From Eurosta solidaginis (Eukaryota; Arthropoda; Insecta; Diptera; Tephritidae), in NCBI RefSeq assembly GCF_040869045.1, contig NC_090319.1, forward strand, positions 300,626,998-300,690,997: a DNA stretch of 64,000 bases. The letters run 5' to 3'. The translations under genes were made by a program, and so were the position numbers. Positions within the stretch are counted from its first letter, which is position 1. Each line of letters opens with the position of its first letter. This document shows, piece after piece, positions 12,101-23,519 of the stretch. The notes under the pieces were generated by a model, which saw only the letters and a program-made list of their open reading frames with translations, ran no database searches and was not told the origin of the DNA.

Positions 12101-13334
12101 AAATATATCAAAATTAGGAGCTATTTAGGTGCTTTTTAGGGCCACAAAAGATAATTTAGGTTTTCATTTCGTTTTCGAGATATTCGCAAAAAGGTGTGGG
12201 TCTGCTAGGTTAACGTCAAGCTAGCAGACCCAAAATTTAAATTTCATTTTATTTTAAATAAAAAATATATCAAAATTAGGAGCTATTTAGGTGCTTTTTA
12301 GGGCCACAAAAGATAATTTAGGTTTTCATTTCGTTTTCGAGATATTCGCAAAAAGGTGTGGGTCTGCTAGGTTAACGTCAAGCTAGCAGACCCAAAATTT
12401 AAATTTCATTTTTTTTAAATAAAAAGTATATCAAAATTAGGAGCTATTTAGGTGCTTTTTAGGGCCACAAAAGATAATTTAGGTTTTCATTTCGTTTTCG
12501 AGATATTCGCAAAAAGGTGTGGGTCTGCTAGGTTAACGTCAAGCTAGCAGACCCAAAATTTAAATTTCATTTTTTTTAAATAAAAAGTATATCAAAATTA
12601 GGAGCTATTTAGGTGCTTTTTAGGGCCACAAAAGATAATTTAGGTTTTCATTTCGTTTTCGAGATATTCGCAAAAAGGTGTGGGTCTGCTAGGTTAACGT
12701 CAAGCTAGCAGACCCAAAATTTAAATTTCATTTTTTTTAAATAAAAAGTATATCAAAATTAGGAGCTATTTAGGTGCTTTTTAGGGCCACAAAAGATAAT
12801 TTAGGTTTTCATTTCGTTTTCAAGATATTCGCAAAAAGGTGTGGGTCTGCTAGGTTAACGTCAAGCTAGCAGACCCAAAATTTAAATTTCACTTTATTTA
12901 AATAAAAAGTATATCAAAATTAGGAGCTATTTAGGTGCTTTTTAGGGCCACAAAAGATAATTTAGGTTTTCATTTCGTTTTCGAGATATTCGCAAAAAGG
13001 TGTGGGTCTGCTAGGTTAACGTCAAGCTAGCAGACCCAAAATTTAAATTTCATTTTTTTTAAATAAAAAGTATATCAAAATTAGGAGCTATTTAGGTGCT
13101 TTTTAGGGCCTTAAAAGATAATTTAGGTTTTCATTTCGTTTTCGAGATATTCGCAAAAAGGTGTGGGTCTGCTAGGTTAACGTCAAGCTAGCAGACCCAA
13201 AATTTAAATTTCATTTTTTTTAAATAAAAAGTATATCAAAATTAGGAGCTATTTAGGTGCTTTTTAGGGCCACAAAAGATAATTTAGGTTTTCATTTCGT
13301 TTTCGAGATATTCGCAAAAAGGTGTGGGTCTGCT
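9118..13334 (+). repeat. Tandem array, ~26 units of ~162 bp (left arm of FB element 1)
   Basis: Each unit carries the 12+12-bp inverted pair TGGGTCTGCTAG / CTAGCAGACCCA around a GTTAACGTCAAG core. This is followed by an AT-rich stretch, AATTAGGAGCTATTTAGGTG, GGGCCACAAAAGATAATTTA and CGAGATATTCGCAAAAAGG. Units differ mainly in T-run length and single substitutions, which suggests recent amplification or homogenisation. Single-unit variants include TTTGTTAGG near 11068 and GGGCCTTAAAAG near 11977 and 13107. Confidence 0.9.
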
Positions 13335-14510
13335 AGCTTGACGTTAACCTAGCAGACCCACACCTTTTTGCGAATATCTCGAAATCGAAATGAAAACCTA
13401 AATTATCTTTTGTGGCCCTAAAAAGCACCTAAATAGCTCCTAATTTTGATATGTTTTTTATTTAAAATAAAATGAAATTTAAGTTGTGGGTCTGCTAGCT
13501 TGAAGTTAACCTAGCAGACCCACACCTTTTTGCGAATATCTCGAAAACGAAATGAAAACCTAAATTATCTTTTGTGGCCCTAAAAAGCACCTAAATAGCT
13601 CCTAATTTTGATATGTTTTTTATTTAAAATAAAATGAAATTTAAGTTGTGGGTCTGCTAGCTTGAAGTTAACCTAGCAGACCCACACCTTTTTGCGAATA
13701 TCTCGAAAACGAAATGAAAACCTAAATTATCTTTTGTGGCCCTAAAAAGCACCTAAATAGCTCCTAATTTTGATATATTTTTTATTTAAAAAAAAATGAA
13801 ATTTAAATTTTGGGTCTGCTAGCTTGACGTTAACCTAGCAGACCCACATCTTTTTGCGAATATCTCGAAAACGAAATGAAAACCTAAATTATCTTTTGTG
13901 GCCCTAAAAAGCACCTAAATAGCTCCTAATTTTGATATATTTTTTATTTAAAATAAAATGAAATTTAAATTTTGGGTCTGCTAGCTTGACGTTAACCTAG
14001 CAGACCCACATCTTTTTGCGAATATCTCAAAAACGAAATGAAAACCTAAATTATCTTTTGTGGCCCTAAAAAGCACCTAAATAGCTCCTAATTTTGATAC
14101 ATTTTTTATTAAAAAAAAAATGAAATTTAAATTTTGGGTCTGCTAGCTTGACGTTAACCTAGCAGACCCACCCACACCTTTTTGCGAATATCTCGAAAAC
14201 GAAATGAAAACCTAAATTATCTTTTGTGGCCCTAAAAAGCACCTAAATAGCTCCTAATTTTGATACATTTTTTATTTAAAATAAAATGAAATTTAAATTT
14301 TGGGTCTGCTAGCTTGACGTTAACCTAGCAAACCCACACCTTTTTGCGAATATCTCGAAAACGAAATGAAAACCTAAATTATCTTTTGTGGCCCTAAAAA
14401 GCACCTAAATAGCTCCTAATTTTGATATATTTTTTATTTAAAATAAAATGAAATTTAAGTTGTGGGTCTGCTAGCTTGACGTTAACCTAGCAGACCCACA
14501 CTTTTTTGCG
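13335..14510 (-). repeat. Inverted part of the array, ~7 units (right arm of FB element 1)
   Basis: From about 13330 the same units continue as the reverse complement (CTAGCTTGACGTTAACCTAG, CGAATATCTCGAAAACG, TTATCTTTTGTGGCCC). The switch occurs inside the palindromic part of a unit, so the junction reads as a palindrome. The asymmetry of ~26 against ~7 units suggests loss or gain by unequal exchange. Confidence 0.88.
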
Positions 14511-14647
14511 AATATCTCTAAAACCAAATGAGCACCTAAATTATCTTTTGTGGCCCTAAATTGCACCTAAAATGCACTTAATTCTCAAACAACTTTAACT
14601 TATTTTTGAGCACTTGGGTCTGCCAGCTTTACGCACGTCATATATGC

Positions 14648-15007
14648 ACATCCATACAAAAAAATTAGTTTTTTGCATCTATTTACGGCTGCTAGCCTAA
14701 CGTTCAACACACCAAATGGACAATGTGTGTATCTTAGTGAGACCGCGACTTAAACGATATGTAAAATATTGACATTTGTTTGCACCTGGTTCTCAGACAT
14801 ACCATATTTATGTGCATTAGACTGATTTTTTTTTTTGTATTTATTCACGGTCTTTAAGACCTAGTTTAAATTAAAAAAGAAAAAGTTCATTACAAATTTA
14901 ATGATTTACTTATTAATATTTTCACAGCCTTTTATCTCATTTGGTAATTCATTATACATTTTATAACCTACATATATATTCTAAAGTCTTTTTAGCGAAC
15001 TCAGCTC
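14648..15007. other. Non-coding, nothing recognised
   Basis: AT-rich sequence between the foldback element and the LINE remnant. A T-run at 14828-14840 may mark a decayed element end. Confidence 0.35.
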
Positions 15008-15730
15008 TTACCCTAGGCAGTCATATTTTTTTACTACTTCTAGTTTCATAGTTGTGAATTTCATGTTGCTCAAGTAACTTCGGAACCATTCCAACTCTTT
15101 TCCCCTTATACCAATTTTAAACATGACATCCAACAGAATATCTCTATCAATTGTTTCGAAAGCCCGTTTTAAGTCTAGGAAGACCGATAACACAACTTTT
15201 TTGTCACTTATATCCTGTTTCCATTACCATATTCAGTGCTGTTTCACAAGAATACCCAGATTGCTCAGGTATAATTATATCGTGTTTTTCTAAGTATGCT
15301 ACTAGTTGATATTTAACCACTGTTTCCATTATTTTTTCATCTGCAGGTAACGTATTGATTGTACGTAGCTCCTCCGGCTTCACTGTATTTTTAACTTTTT
15401 CCACAGGTACTATTGTAGATAATTTCCAGAAATTAGGAACAATGCTGTTATTTAATGAATCGTGTATGACTTCTTTGTAAAAGCGAGCAGTATATATTAT
15501 GGCATCTTTAAATACACCTTCCGACAAAAGCTTTTTCGCGCCATATTTGTTTTTAAATTTTTTAGTGATATTTATTATATCATCTAATACTGTGTCTGTG
15601 AATTCAAACGCTTCAATTTTTTATTTACGCTTATTTCGGCAGCATAATGAATTATTTCAATACCTTTATTAATTTCGACTATGCTCGTAACAAAAAAATT
15701 GTTCAAGGCATTGGCTATATCACATTCTTT
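15008..15730 (-). pseudogene. CR1/L2-like LINE reverse transcriptase remnant
   Basis: On the minus strand, IVPNFWKLSTIVPVEKV, ELRTINTLPADEKIMETVV and IIPEQSGYSCETALN (15204-15527) correspond to the reverse transcriptase fingers region, where most LINEs read YRPIS.L....K..E and Q.GFR...ST. After a frameshift, LSVFLDLKRAFETIDRDILL and WFRSYLSNMKF follow (15008-15193), including the first palm aspartate. There is no YxDD block, so the 3' half is missing. The 5' sequence towards 15730 is decayed. The family differs from the two neighbouring LINE pieces. Confidence 0.7.
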
Positions 15731-15744
15731 CTCAATGCATTCAG

Positions 15745-16065
15745 GATTTAGGTTAGGTTAAATTGGTCTTTCAGTAAAGACCTCACATAGACTGTATGTG
15801 TCCACAGTGTTACCAGAATTTGTGTGACGACCAAATGGAAGAACGCCAATCAGATGCCAGGACTTTTGTTATAGAATAACTCCGTCCTATTGGCAAATAC
15901 AAGAAGTTTTCTAGGATCTAGCTTAATTGTTGCCTCCAGATCTGGCAACTCTGCCGCCGCTAATAGCTGAAGCCTTGACCTGGCGAGCGCAGGACACGAA
16001 CACACAACGTGCTCAACAGTTTCTTCCTGCAGCTCGCATGTAGGCATGTGGAGTTTGAAGTTACT
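15745..16065 (-). pseudogene. LINE 1-family 3' end fragment
   Basis: The minus-strand frame CELQEETVEHVVCSCPALAR, then LEATIKLDPRKLLVFANRTE (15850-16047), matches the C-terminal cysteine/histidine segment of the LINE at 6850-7605 and at 22041-22470. The non-coding tail also matches (CTCACATAGACTGTATGTG, GTTACCAGAA, ending in an AACCTAACCTAAA tract). It is a 5'-truncated dead copy. Confidence 0.65.
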
Positions 16066-16164
16066 TCATTTTATTTTGAAATCAAAATTTTACATATCCG
16101 GATATATTTTTTTGAACTCAGTAAGTATTTGGTCTCTCCGAGTTAATAAGTTTTTCGCAGTTTA

Positions 16165-17711
16165 ACCAAGTCCTATGCAGTTTGGATTTCGTTCCGGCTT
16201 ATCAACAGAAGACGCTCTGCTGAGTTTCTGCACAAATATTTACAGAGCTCTAGACGGTAAAAGAAACTATTTGTTGATATAACAAAAGCCTTTGACATGG
16301 TCGATAGAGATATTCTCTTGGATAAAATACACCATGCAGGCTTCCGAGGCTTTATTCATAACTGGTTTAAATCCTATCTTTCTAACAGAATACAAAGAGT
16401 AAAAGTAGATAGCAGTTACAGTAGCCCACTGTTTGTAAATCTGGGAGTACCCCAAGGTTCTGTTCTTGATCCAATATTGTTCCTAATATACATCAATTCA
16501 ATATTTTCCCTGCCATTTAAGGGCAAAACCACTGCGTTTGCAGATGATCTGGCCATTGCGTAAAGTACAACTAGTGAACTTGAATTAATATGTGACATTA
16601 ACTTTGATTTGCATTTGCTGAGAGCTTGGTTTGCTTCACAGAAACTACTTGTTAGTAATAAAACGAAATTTATGTATTTTAGCCATGTTGCCAAAGAACT
16701 ACCTAGCTGTGATATTATATTTCATGGCGAAGAATGCCTCCGTTTTAACTTACACCATATGGAGTGCACTCAGAATATTGCGATAAGTTCTTTCGATTGC
16801 AATATTCAATGCAGCGACAACTGTTTCAGAGTTGATGTTGTTGAGAATTTTAAATATCTTGGTATAATAATTGACAATCGTGTGAATTGGTCTGCGCACA
16901 TCCATACATTGAAACAGTATTTTCTCTATACTACTAGGCAGTTCTATCGTCTCAAAAAGTGTTGCACTGTATCTACTTTAAAAACTGTTTACTACGGCAT
17001 ATTCCAATCTAAACTTCAATATGGTATCAGCTGCTGGGGTGGCGCCTCGGCAAATAAACTGTCACCACTTGTAACGATTCAAAAGGGAATTATTAGACGT
17101 ATCTGTAGTGCAAAATATAGATCTCACTCTATGCCGCTTTTTAGGAGACTGGATATACTACCGTGCCGTCATTTGTATTTATATAAAGTCATGAGTATTT
17201 TCTTTATTCGTTCATGTTACTTGGAAAGCTTTCCCTCAGAAGTCTATAACTTACGTAGGAATATACTTCCAACTGTACAAACACTTTAGAAGCTTTTATA
17301 TTTACACGTCGCGCAAGTTTTTCAACCCCCTTCCTAACACTGTACAGGTTATTAGAAATTTTAACTTCTTTCAAAAAACAGTTAAACTGTATCTGCTTGG
17401 ACATAATCATTATGAACTGGAATCGCTGCTGAGGGCGATATTATAAAAAATTAAAAATATAAAAATAATTTTACCTGAAGTTCTTTTTTAATAAATTTTT
17501 TAGTATTAGTAAATATTTAATGTACACCCCACACAAAAACAAAAACAGTATATAATTATTGAAAATGGCATTAGTACTATTTTAATTCTTAAAATAATAA
17601 TTGCCATCTACCTTTCTTAAGCTATGTTATAGTTAATGTGTTGAATACAATATGGAAATTTAAAATATGTACATAGCATTAAGAAAATGATTAATAAATG
17701 AAAAAATAAAT
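16165..17711 (+). pseudogene. Jockey/CR1-type LINE, 5'-truncated, reverse transcriptase to 3' tail
   Basis: The plus strand reads FGFRSGLSTEDALLSFCTNI and then, after a frameshift near 16265, LFVDITKAFDMVDRDILL (first catalytic aspartate), GVPQGSVLDPILFLIYINSI and AFADDLAIA (catalytic FADD). A TAA stop follows at 16561. The thumb and C-terminal region continue for 226 codons (16609-17289) with VVENFKYLGIIIDNRVNW and LQYGISCWGG. The 3' end is an A-rich tail just before 17712. With one frameshift, one stop and no endonuclease, it is inactive, but it is less decayed than its neighbours. A MITE abuts its tail. Confidence 0.75.
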
Positions 17712-18054
17712 AAAGAGGATAAATATAATAAGAGCCGTCACTCGTTCTTTTTTAGGCATTTACTCCATGTAAACTATGAGGTAATCGCTACTTTTTTTTT
17801 GGGCGAGATGTTTATAAATGTATTCTATACATTTTCATGGGGTATTTGTGTTTATTTTTCCGACTGTATTTAATTAATTATTTAATTCTCTTTCCAAAAA
17901 ACACGTTTGCATAAAGTGACAACACCGCATGGATAAATGGAAGGCAATTCAAAAATGTCCCTCATAAAACAAAAGTAGCGACTACCTCACAGTTTACATC
18001 GAGTAAATGCCTAAAAAATAACGAGTGACGGCTCTTATTATATTTATCCTCTTT
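17712..18054. mobile_element. MITE, 343 bp, ~80-bp terminal inverted repeats
   Basis: The ends AAAGAGGATAAATATAATAA and then GAGCCGTCACTCGTT are repeated in inverse at the other side, with only a few differences over about 80 bp (through GGCATTTACTC and TAAACT). The central ~180 bp is unique and non-coding. No target duplication could be fixed. It abuts the A-rich tail of the LINE at 16165-17711, so it inserted at or near that tail. Confidence 0.75.
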
Positions 18055-18176
18055 GGTTTAACCTTGTATATATTGTCTATAAAGTACTTATTTATTTATT
18101 TAACAATTAATCAGACGAAATATAATTACAAATTGAATTTGAACGAAATTTATACTATAGAATATATGTATATTAA

Positions 18177-19714
18177 GCTGGGTGGATTTGCATGGACGAA
18201 AGTTAACCCATATCGCGCCATCGATTTTTCGATAGGTTTTGGGCTCAGGAAAAAAAGTTCCATAAAACATACCCAAAAAAATAATTTTCGAGCCTGCAAA
18301 ATTTGAGTTTTTTGACTTTTTTTCTTTGATTTTTAAGGTTTTCTTCATGACCTACTTAAAAAATTTTCATTTGATTTTAAAATTTTCATGTATACCCTGT
18401 CCGACTCAAAATTGTCCGCTAAAAACTTTGGCGATAACATTTTTTTGAAAAAAAAAAATGTTTTTTGGGTTTTGAAGAGTGTTTTAGTGAAAAAATTTAT
18501 TTTTTAGCCATTTTTTTTAAGGGTTTCTTCAGAAACGTGCAAAAGTGTTGCCGGTGAAAACGAATTTGTCTCATAGTTCCTATCCCACTTAAAATTATGC
18601 GATAAAAACGTTGGCATTAACAGTTTTTAAAACTTGTTTTTGGGACTTGTTTTGGTCGAAATCGATTTTTTTCATTTTCAAAGCTCCAAATCATTTCTTA
18701 TGTATATGTTTCCGTTAGACCCACCAATAAGTATACCAAAATGATCAGGGGACGAGCTAAGTTGATTTAGTCATGTCCGTCTGTCCGTCCGTCCGTCCGT
18801 CCATCCGTCCGCCCGTCTGTCCCTCTGACCGTTTGTTTGAACGCAAACAATGATGAAATTTGGTAAGCAGGCATATTTTGATGGGGGACCACTATAGCAT
18901 ATACCTCCCATACAATCGATTGTTCAATAAGATGGTTTTCACCATTTTTGCCCCATTTCTGCCTCATTTTAACAGCCAGCAACATCAAATTGTACCACAA
19001 ACTTACGTATTGGGCATAGATGGTTGTCTGAAAAAATCGTCCAGATCAGACATATATTTTTTTTAGTCCCAAGTGAATTCATGCGCTAAAGACGGTGGTA
19101 AGTGAAGTTTTTTAAAACTAGTCCCCTGATCATTTTGGTATACTTATTGGTGGGTCTAACGGAAACATATACATAAAAAATGATTTGGAGCCTTGAAAAT
19201 GAAAAAAATCGATTTCGACCAAATCAAGTCCCAAAAACCAAAAAAAAATTTTTTTTTTAAACTGTTAATGCCAACGTTCTTATCGCATAATTTTATGTGG
19301 GATATGAACTATGAGACAAATTCGTTTTCATCGGCAACACTTTTGGACGTTTCTGAAGAAACCCTTAAAAAAAATGGCGAAAATTAAATTTTTTCACCAA
19401 AACACTCCTCAAAACCCAAAAAATATTTGTTTTTTTTTTTTTTCAAAAAACTGTTATCGCCACTGTTATCGCCAAAGTTTTTAGCGGACAATTCTGAGTC
19501 AGACAGGGTATACATGAAAATTTTAAAATCAAGTGAAAATTTTTTAAGTAGGTCAGGAAAAAAACCTTAAAAATCAAAGAAAAAAAGTCAAACAACTCAA
19601 ATTTTGCAGGCTCGAAAATTATTTTTTTGGGCATGCTTGGTGGAACTTTTTTTCCTGAGTCCAAAACCTATCGAAAAATCGATGGCGCGATATAGGTTAA
19701 TAAATCGACCCAGC
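18177..19714. mobile_element. Long palindromic element, 1.54 kb, flanked by TTAA
   Basis: The arms of about 550-600 bp are imperfect inverted repeats. Pairs include GCTGGGT/ACCCAGC at the ends, CATCGATTTTTCGATAGGTT, AATTTTCGAGCCTGCAAAAT and TGATCAGGGGAC near the centre. The central ~350 bp (18756-19110) holds a CCGT tetranucleotide run. TTAA stands at both borders (18173-18176 and 19715-19718), as for piggyBac-type insertions, but the inverted match runs slightly past it, so the border is uncertain. No transposase is encoded. Confidence 0.7.
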
Positions 19715-19836
19715 TTAATGTATATACATATTATTACATACGTTGCCGGATGGACTGTGAATTGATTATAAATGCTGTCGGAATGGAGTAGCTAATATGA
19801 TTATTTCACAATAATTAGTTCCGCTTCCTCTTGGAG

Positions 19837-19950
19837 GTTGGAGACGACGTGATTCCAAGCCAACAGCCCAAATCATTGGAGTTGGCGATAAGTGTGGAAG
19901 TTTGGAAAGGAAGTGATTCCAAGCCAACTGCCCAAATCATTGCGTATTTA
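19837..19950. repeat. Short tandem duplication, 64-bp period
   Basis: GTGATTCCAAGCCAAC followed by GCCCAAATCATTG occurs twice, at about 19849 and 19913. It has no obvious role. Confidence 0.6.
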
Positions 19951-20059
19951 ACGACGTCAGGTGTCAATATTTTTGCAGTGGTTATTGAAATCAGTCCACA
20001 GACAACGCAGAGGTTCGTGCATTTCAAAATTCGTTCCATGCATTATATGAAGTGATTGA

Positions 20060-21204
20060 AAGTGTCTAGCTGGTCTAATTGAAACATTAAACATTGCACC
20101 AAGCAGAAGCGAGCTATTTACCAACCATCTAATATTTTTAGTAAAAATAACACACGTGCCATCTCTTTACAACCATGTAACGTAGGAAGCTGAATAAGTT
20201 TCAAACGGCTGGAGTAGGGAGGAGTACCCTTGAGGGATTTCATATTCCAATATTGACCTCACCAAGGATATAAAGAGAGATTTACTAATATATGACTCAT
20301 TGAATTCTTAAGACCATGGTGTGATGAACGCCAAAGTTCCCTTGCCGCTATCAACGCGTTTTTAGTGCAATTGAAAGTCGAGTTTAGGGAATCCATAACG
20401 CCCAAATCTATGAACCTAACTTGCTTAATGATCATTGCTTAATGATCATTGCTTAATAATCATTAATCATAATAATCACTGATCATATACCAGTGCACAG
20501 CATTTCCAATTAAAAGTTCTGTGTAGTTTCAAATGACATGCTCATTTCAAATTTAACCCTTTTTCTGTACAATTCGGCTCGATTAGCGATATTTTAAACT
20601 TGAATACTTCTTTAACGAAAGACTTAATTAAAATCGAATGATGCGATGTAGATGTACTTAATATAAACATTTTGGGAACATGTGGTGAGAAAAAAGAAAT
20701 TTTTTTTTTATTTTTAATCAGTCTAATGTACAGGCAAATTTCGGGGCAAAGTTAAGAACGAGAATATTTGGGTATTGAAAACATTTTGCATATCTGCAAG
20801 CAGTCACCTTTTGTATTCATAATTCACAATGCTGAGTACAGATACATATATGTTTGTATGTAGATATGTAGCTATGTATCTTATTTTAGGAAAGCTATTC
20901 GCTTATAGATACCAATAAATTCGAATTATTTTGCCTTCAATATTATAACACAGATTATTGAATGAGTCTTTACTTAACTAACTGTCTTTGGAGGTGACCT
21001 GTGAGACGCTTTCGTCAAAAACCAATCCGACTTATAAGAGACTTCAAACCTATACCTTATACCTTATACTTATACACGACAAACGTAAACGAGCTCCTAA
21101 TTAAGCGTAAGTATTCCCGAATAAAAATCAGATACAAATCAGTGTTTGCATTTGCTACTCCAGTGTAGCAGTACCAACGAAAAATATACTCTGCACAGGG
21201 ATTC
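20060..21204. other. Non-coding, small simple repeats only
   Basis: A degenerate run of TGATCATTGCTTAA-type units lies at 20425-20490. No gene, RNA or mobile element was recognised. Confidence 0.4.
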
Positions 21205-21535
21205 AAGGGGTTGATAAGCGCAATATGTAGCTTCAAAGCTTTCGTAACCCAATTGTCAACCCCAACTACGCGAGGGGAATCCTGTTACAAATATGAATAT
21301 ATCATACACATATTTAGCAGGCGAGGCTCTGGTGACCCCAAGGGGTCTAGGGGGTTGGGGAGGGCGGAATGGCCTAGAAGGTTTAATGTGGTCATATAAA
21401 TCGTTGCCGAGATGGTCGGGCTAGTACCTTAATGGTGCTTTGTTACCGGAACGTACCGGATCTATACCCGGCAAAGGACCATCAACTTCGATAACACTCC
21501 GCAAAGCCTAATACAACAACAACAACAACAAAAAC
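21205..21535 (+). mobile_element. SINE-like retroposon copy, 5'-truncated, (CAA)n tail
   Basis: The segment aligns with the reverse complement of the full copy at 22664-23076: GAGATGGTCGGGCTAG, ACCTTAATGGTGCT, TACCGGATCT and CGATAACACTCC. It ends with a (CAA)n tract at 21511-21532. The 5' head is absent. It has no coding capacity. Confidence 0.7.
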
Positions 21536-22040
21536 AACATGATCTGCTACTGTTCCGACTCTGAACATGAATAGAGCAAAGAGCACAGCAGACAAAGACC
21601 AAGTTCTGCATAACAATGCCCAACAGTGCAAAAAGCAAAAAATTGTGTTTGCTATCGTTCCCCGTAGCACATAGTGCGTAGTTTTTATTCTTCTATTTGC
21701 TCCGCACTAAAACACGACTTAGATCATATCAGAGCCTAAGACCCACTTGCAGAACGGCAAGTTTTTTTTTTTGGCTCAGAGTTAATTGAAAGAAATGCAT
21801 GATTATGCTAAAGCTCAGCTTCTTGCTCTGTTCATATTCAGAGCCGGATTGGCATAGCACTTGCAATCACTGGCTAGCACCTCGGGCGTGTGAGTTTTGG
21901 ACTTCACACACTATTTAGAACACTTCGCTGCTGAGTGGATTACCACGCTATCGCGGCTACCAGTTCGAAAGCATTCTGGAATAGAATGGAATTCCAGGTA
22001 ATGCACTGCGACCAAGCGAATCAACCTTTGGATATTGTGT
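21536..22040. other. Non-coding, nothing recognised
   Basis: Mixed-composition sequence between the retroposon and a LINE tail. No gene-like frame was seen. Confidence 0.35.
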
Positions 22041-22470
22041 CGGTGCTGTTTTTTAATAGAAATAAAAACTCCAAAGTTGCTTCTATCGTTAGATTGTAGA
22101 CTCATGACGGGTTTTCTGACTGGACACTGCATTGAGGCGTTACATGCCTTTAAATTAGGTTTGGTAAGTGATAGCAGATGTAGGAAGTGCAGGTTGGAGG
22201 AGAAAACGATCGAGCACGTTTTGTGCTCATGCCCAGCGCTTGCCAGGCTAAGACTCCAGCTATTAGGAGTGACACAGCTCTCACATCTAGAAGCACCAAG
22301 TGGCATAAGTCCTATAAATCTTCTCGTATTTGCCAAGAGGACGGAGTTATTTTATAACATAGGTCCTGGGTTTAGATAGGGTTTTTCAGCTTGGTCCTTA
22401 AAAAAACTTCTAATACTACGGACTCATTCAGTCTATGATCCGGCCAGTTCAACCTAATCTAACCTTAGTA
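22041..22470 (+). pseudogene. LINE 1-family 3' end fragment
   Basis: The plus-strand frame runs MTGFLTGHCIEALHAF, DSRCRKCRLEEKTIEHVLCS and INLLVFAKRTELFYNIGPGF. This is the CX2C..HX4C tail found at the C-terminus of many RNase H-bearing LINEs, ending in a TAG at about 22377. The tail GGACTCATTCAGTCTATG and an AACCTAATCTAACC tract match the copies at 6850-7605 and 15745-16065. It is the best preserved of the three. Confidence 0.7.
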
Positions 22471-22663
22471 CCTATGACATTAAAAAAGGATATATGTCTT
22501 ATTCGTTGTACATTCATAAGATTTAGTTGTTTCAGTGGTTTCCACTATACAATTTGATTAATGCCACATATGCGTGTACAACGAATAGGGATCTCGTGAA
22601 TTGGGTAATCGATTGCTATTTTTATAAATATACGTAATGGAAAACGTAGCAGTATATTGGAAT

Positions 22664-23076
22664 GTTGTTGTTGTTGTAGCGATAAGGTTGCTCCCCGAAG
22701 GCTTTGGGGAGTGTTATCGATGTGATGGTCCTTTGCCGGATACAGATCCGGTACGCTCCGGTACCACAGCACCATTAAGGTGCTAGCCCGACCATCTCAG
22801 GAACGATTTATGTGGCCACATTAAACATTCAGGCCATCCCCTACCTCCCCACCCTCAAGTTCCATGAGGAGCTTGGGGTCGCCCGAGCCTCGTCTGTTAG
22901 TGAAATAGGATTCGCCGCGGATAGGTGAGGTTGACAATTAGAATTTGAGAAGCTATATATTGCGCTGGCAACCTGAAGGGTTGCGCTACACACCCCTTGA
23001 ATCTGGTATTTTAGTCGCCTCTTACGACAGGCATACCTACCGCGGGTATATTCTTACCCCCTTACCCGCTGGGGGT
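22664..23076 (-). mobile_element. SINE-like retroposon, full length, 413 bp
   Basis: The segment is bounded by a perfect 13-bp direct repeat AGTATATTGGAAT (22651-22663 and 23077-23089), the signature of target-primed insertion. On the minus strand it begins ACCCCCAGCGGGTAAGGGGG and ends in a hairpin (CTCCCC/GGGGAG around AAAGCCTTC) and (CAA)n. No protein is encoded. Copies or fragments occur at 21205-21535, 23284-23470, 59632-59715, 63339-63640 and from 63932, so it is an abundant family. The partner LINE and any RNA polymerase III promoter were not identified. It may instead be an internally deleted LINE. Confidence 0.8.
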
Positions 23077-23283
23077 AGTATATTGGAATCTTTTGTGGCT
23101 TTGTCTAGGAATGTATGTTATGTTATTATTATTGTTATTTTCTGTTGGCCAAACGCCGATAGAATTGGAAGGTTCAAACAAGCAGGATGTAGGCAATGAC
23201 CGCAAGTTCCCTTGGCTTTGTGCTGAGACTAACAACATCGCTCCGTATTTTATGATACAAAAGATATCTATCATTTCTACATT

Positions 23284-23470
23284 AATAAAAAACTCTTTGT
23301 GGATGTGGACAACCCTCGTCGGATATGAATACGGTACGCTCTGGTACTAGCGCTTTCTGGTATCTGCCCGACTGCTTCGGGAACCATTATTTTCGAAGCC
23401 TCCAATCTACAAATCTGAGGATTTTAGTAGCTTCTCACGACTGACTTGCCTACCGGGGCATATTCTAAGC
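23284..23470 (-). mobile_element. Diverged copy of the SINE-like retroposon
   Basis: GGTACGCTCTGGTAC, CCGACTGCTTCGGGAACCAT, GTAGCTTCTCACGACTGA and CCTACCGGGGCATATTCT correspond in order to the full copy, with many substitutions. Foldback element 2 inserted at its 5' head: the 9-bp duplication starts at 23471. Confidence 0.55.
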
Positions 23471-23519
23471 CGCTTCAGTAGCTCTGTGAAGTTGGCACCT
23501 ACTTGGGCGAATAATTAAA

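Larger units (their letters stand above)
8984..14638. mobile_element. Foldback (FB-like) element 1, 5.66 kb
   Basis: Both ends carry the same inverted sequence ACGTGCGTAAAGCTGGCA, continuing through GACCCAAGTGCTCAAAAATA. Immediately outside is a perfect 9-bp direct repeat CATATATGC (8975-8983 and 14639-14647), which is a target-site duplication. The interior consists almost wholly of ~162-bp units: about 26 in one orientation (to ~13334) and about 7 in the opposite orientation. The layout of inverted arms built from tandem units with a 9-bp duplication is that of Drosophila FB elements. No transposase frame is present, so the element is non-autonomous. Confidence 0.85.

Noticed and set aside
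8984..14638. CRISPR array (regular repeats with short palindromes)
   Set aside because: The units are ~162 bp and alike throughout, with no unique spacers, in an insect genome and with 9-bp target duplications at the ends. This is a foldback transposon.
18767..19000. Minus-strand frame ending in TDGRTDGRTDG
   Set aside because: A translation of the CCGT tetranucleotide run at the centre of a palindromic element, so not a protein. The same applies at 55977-56174.
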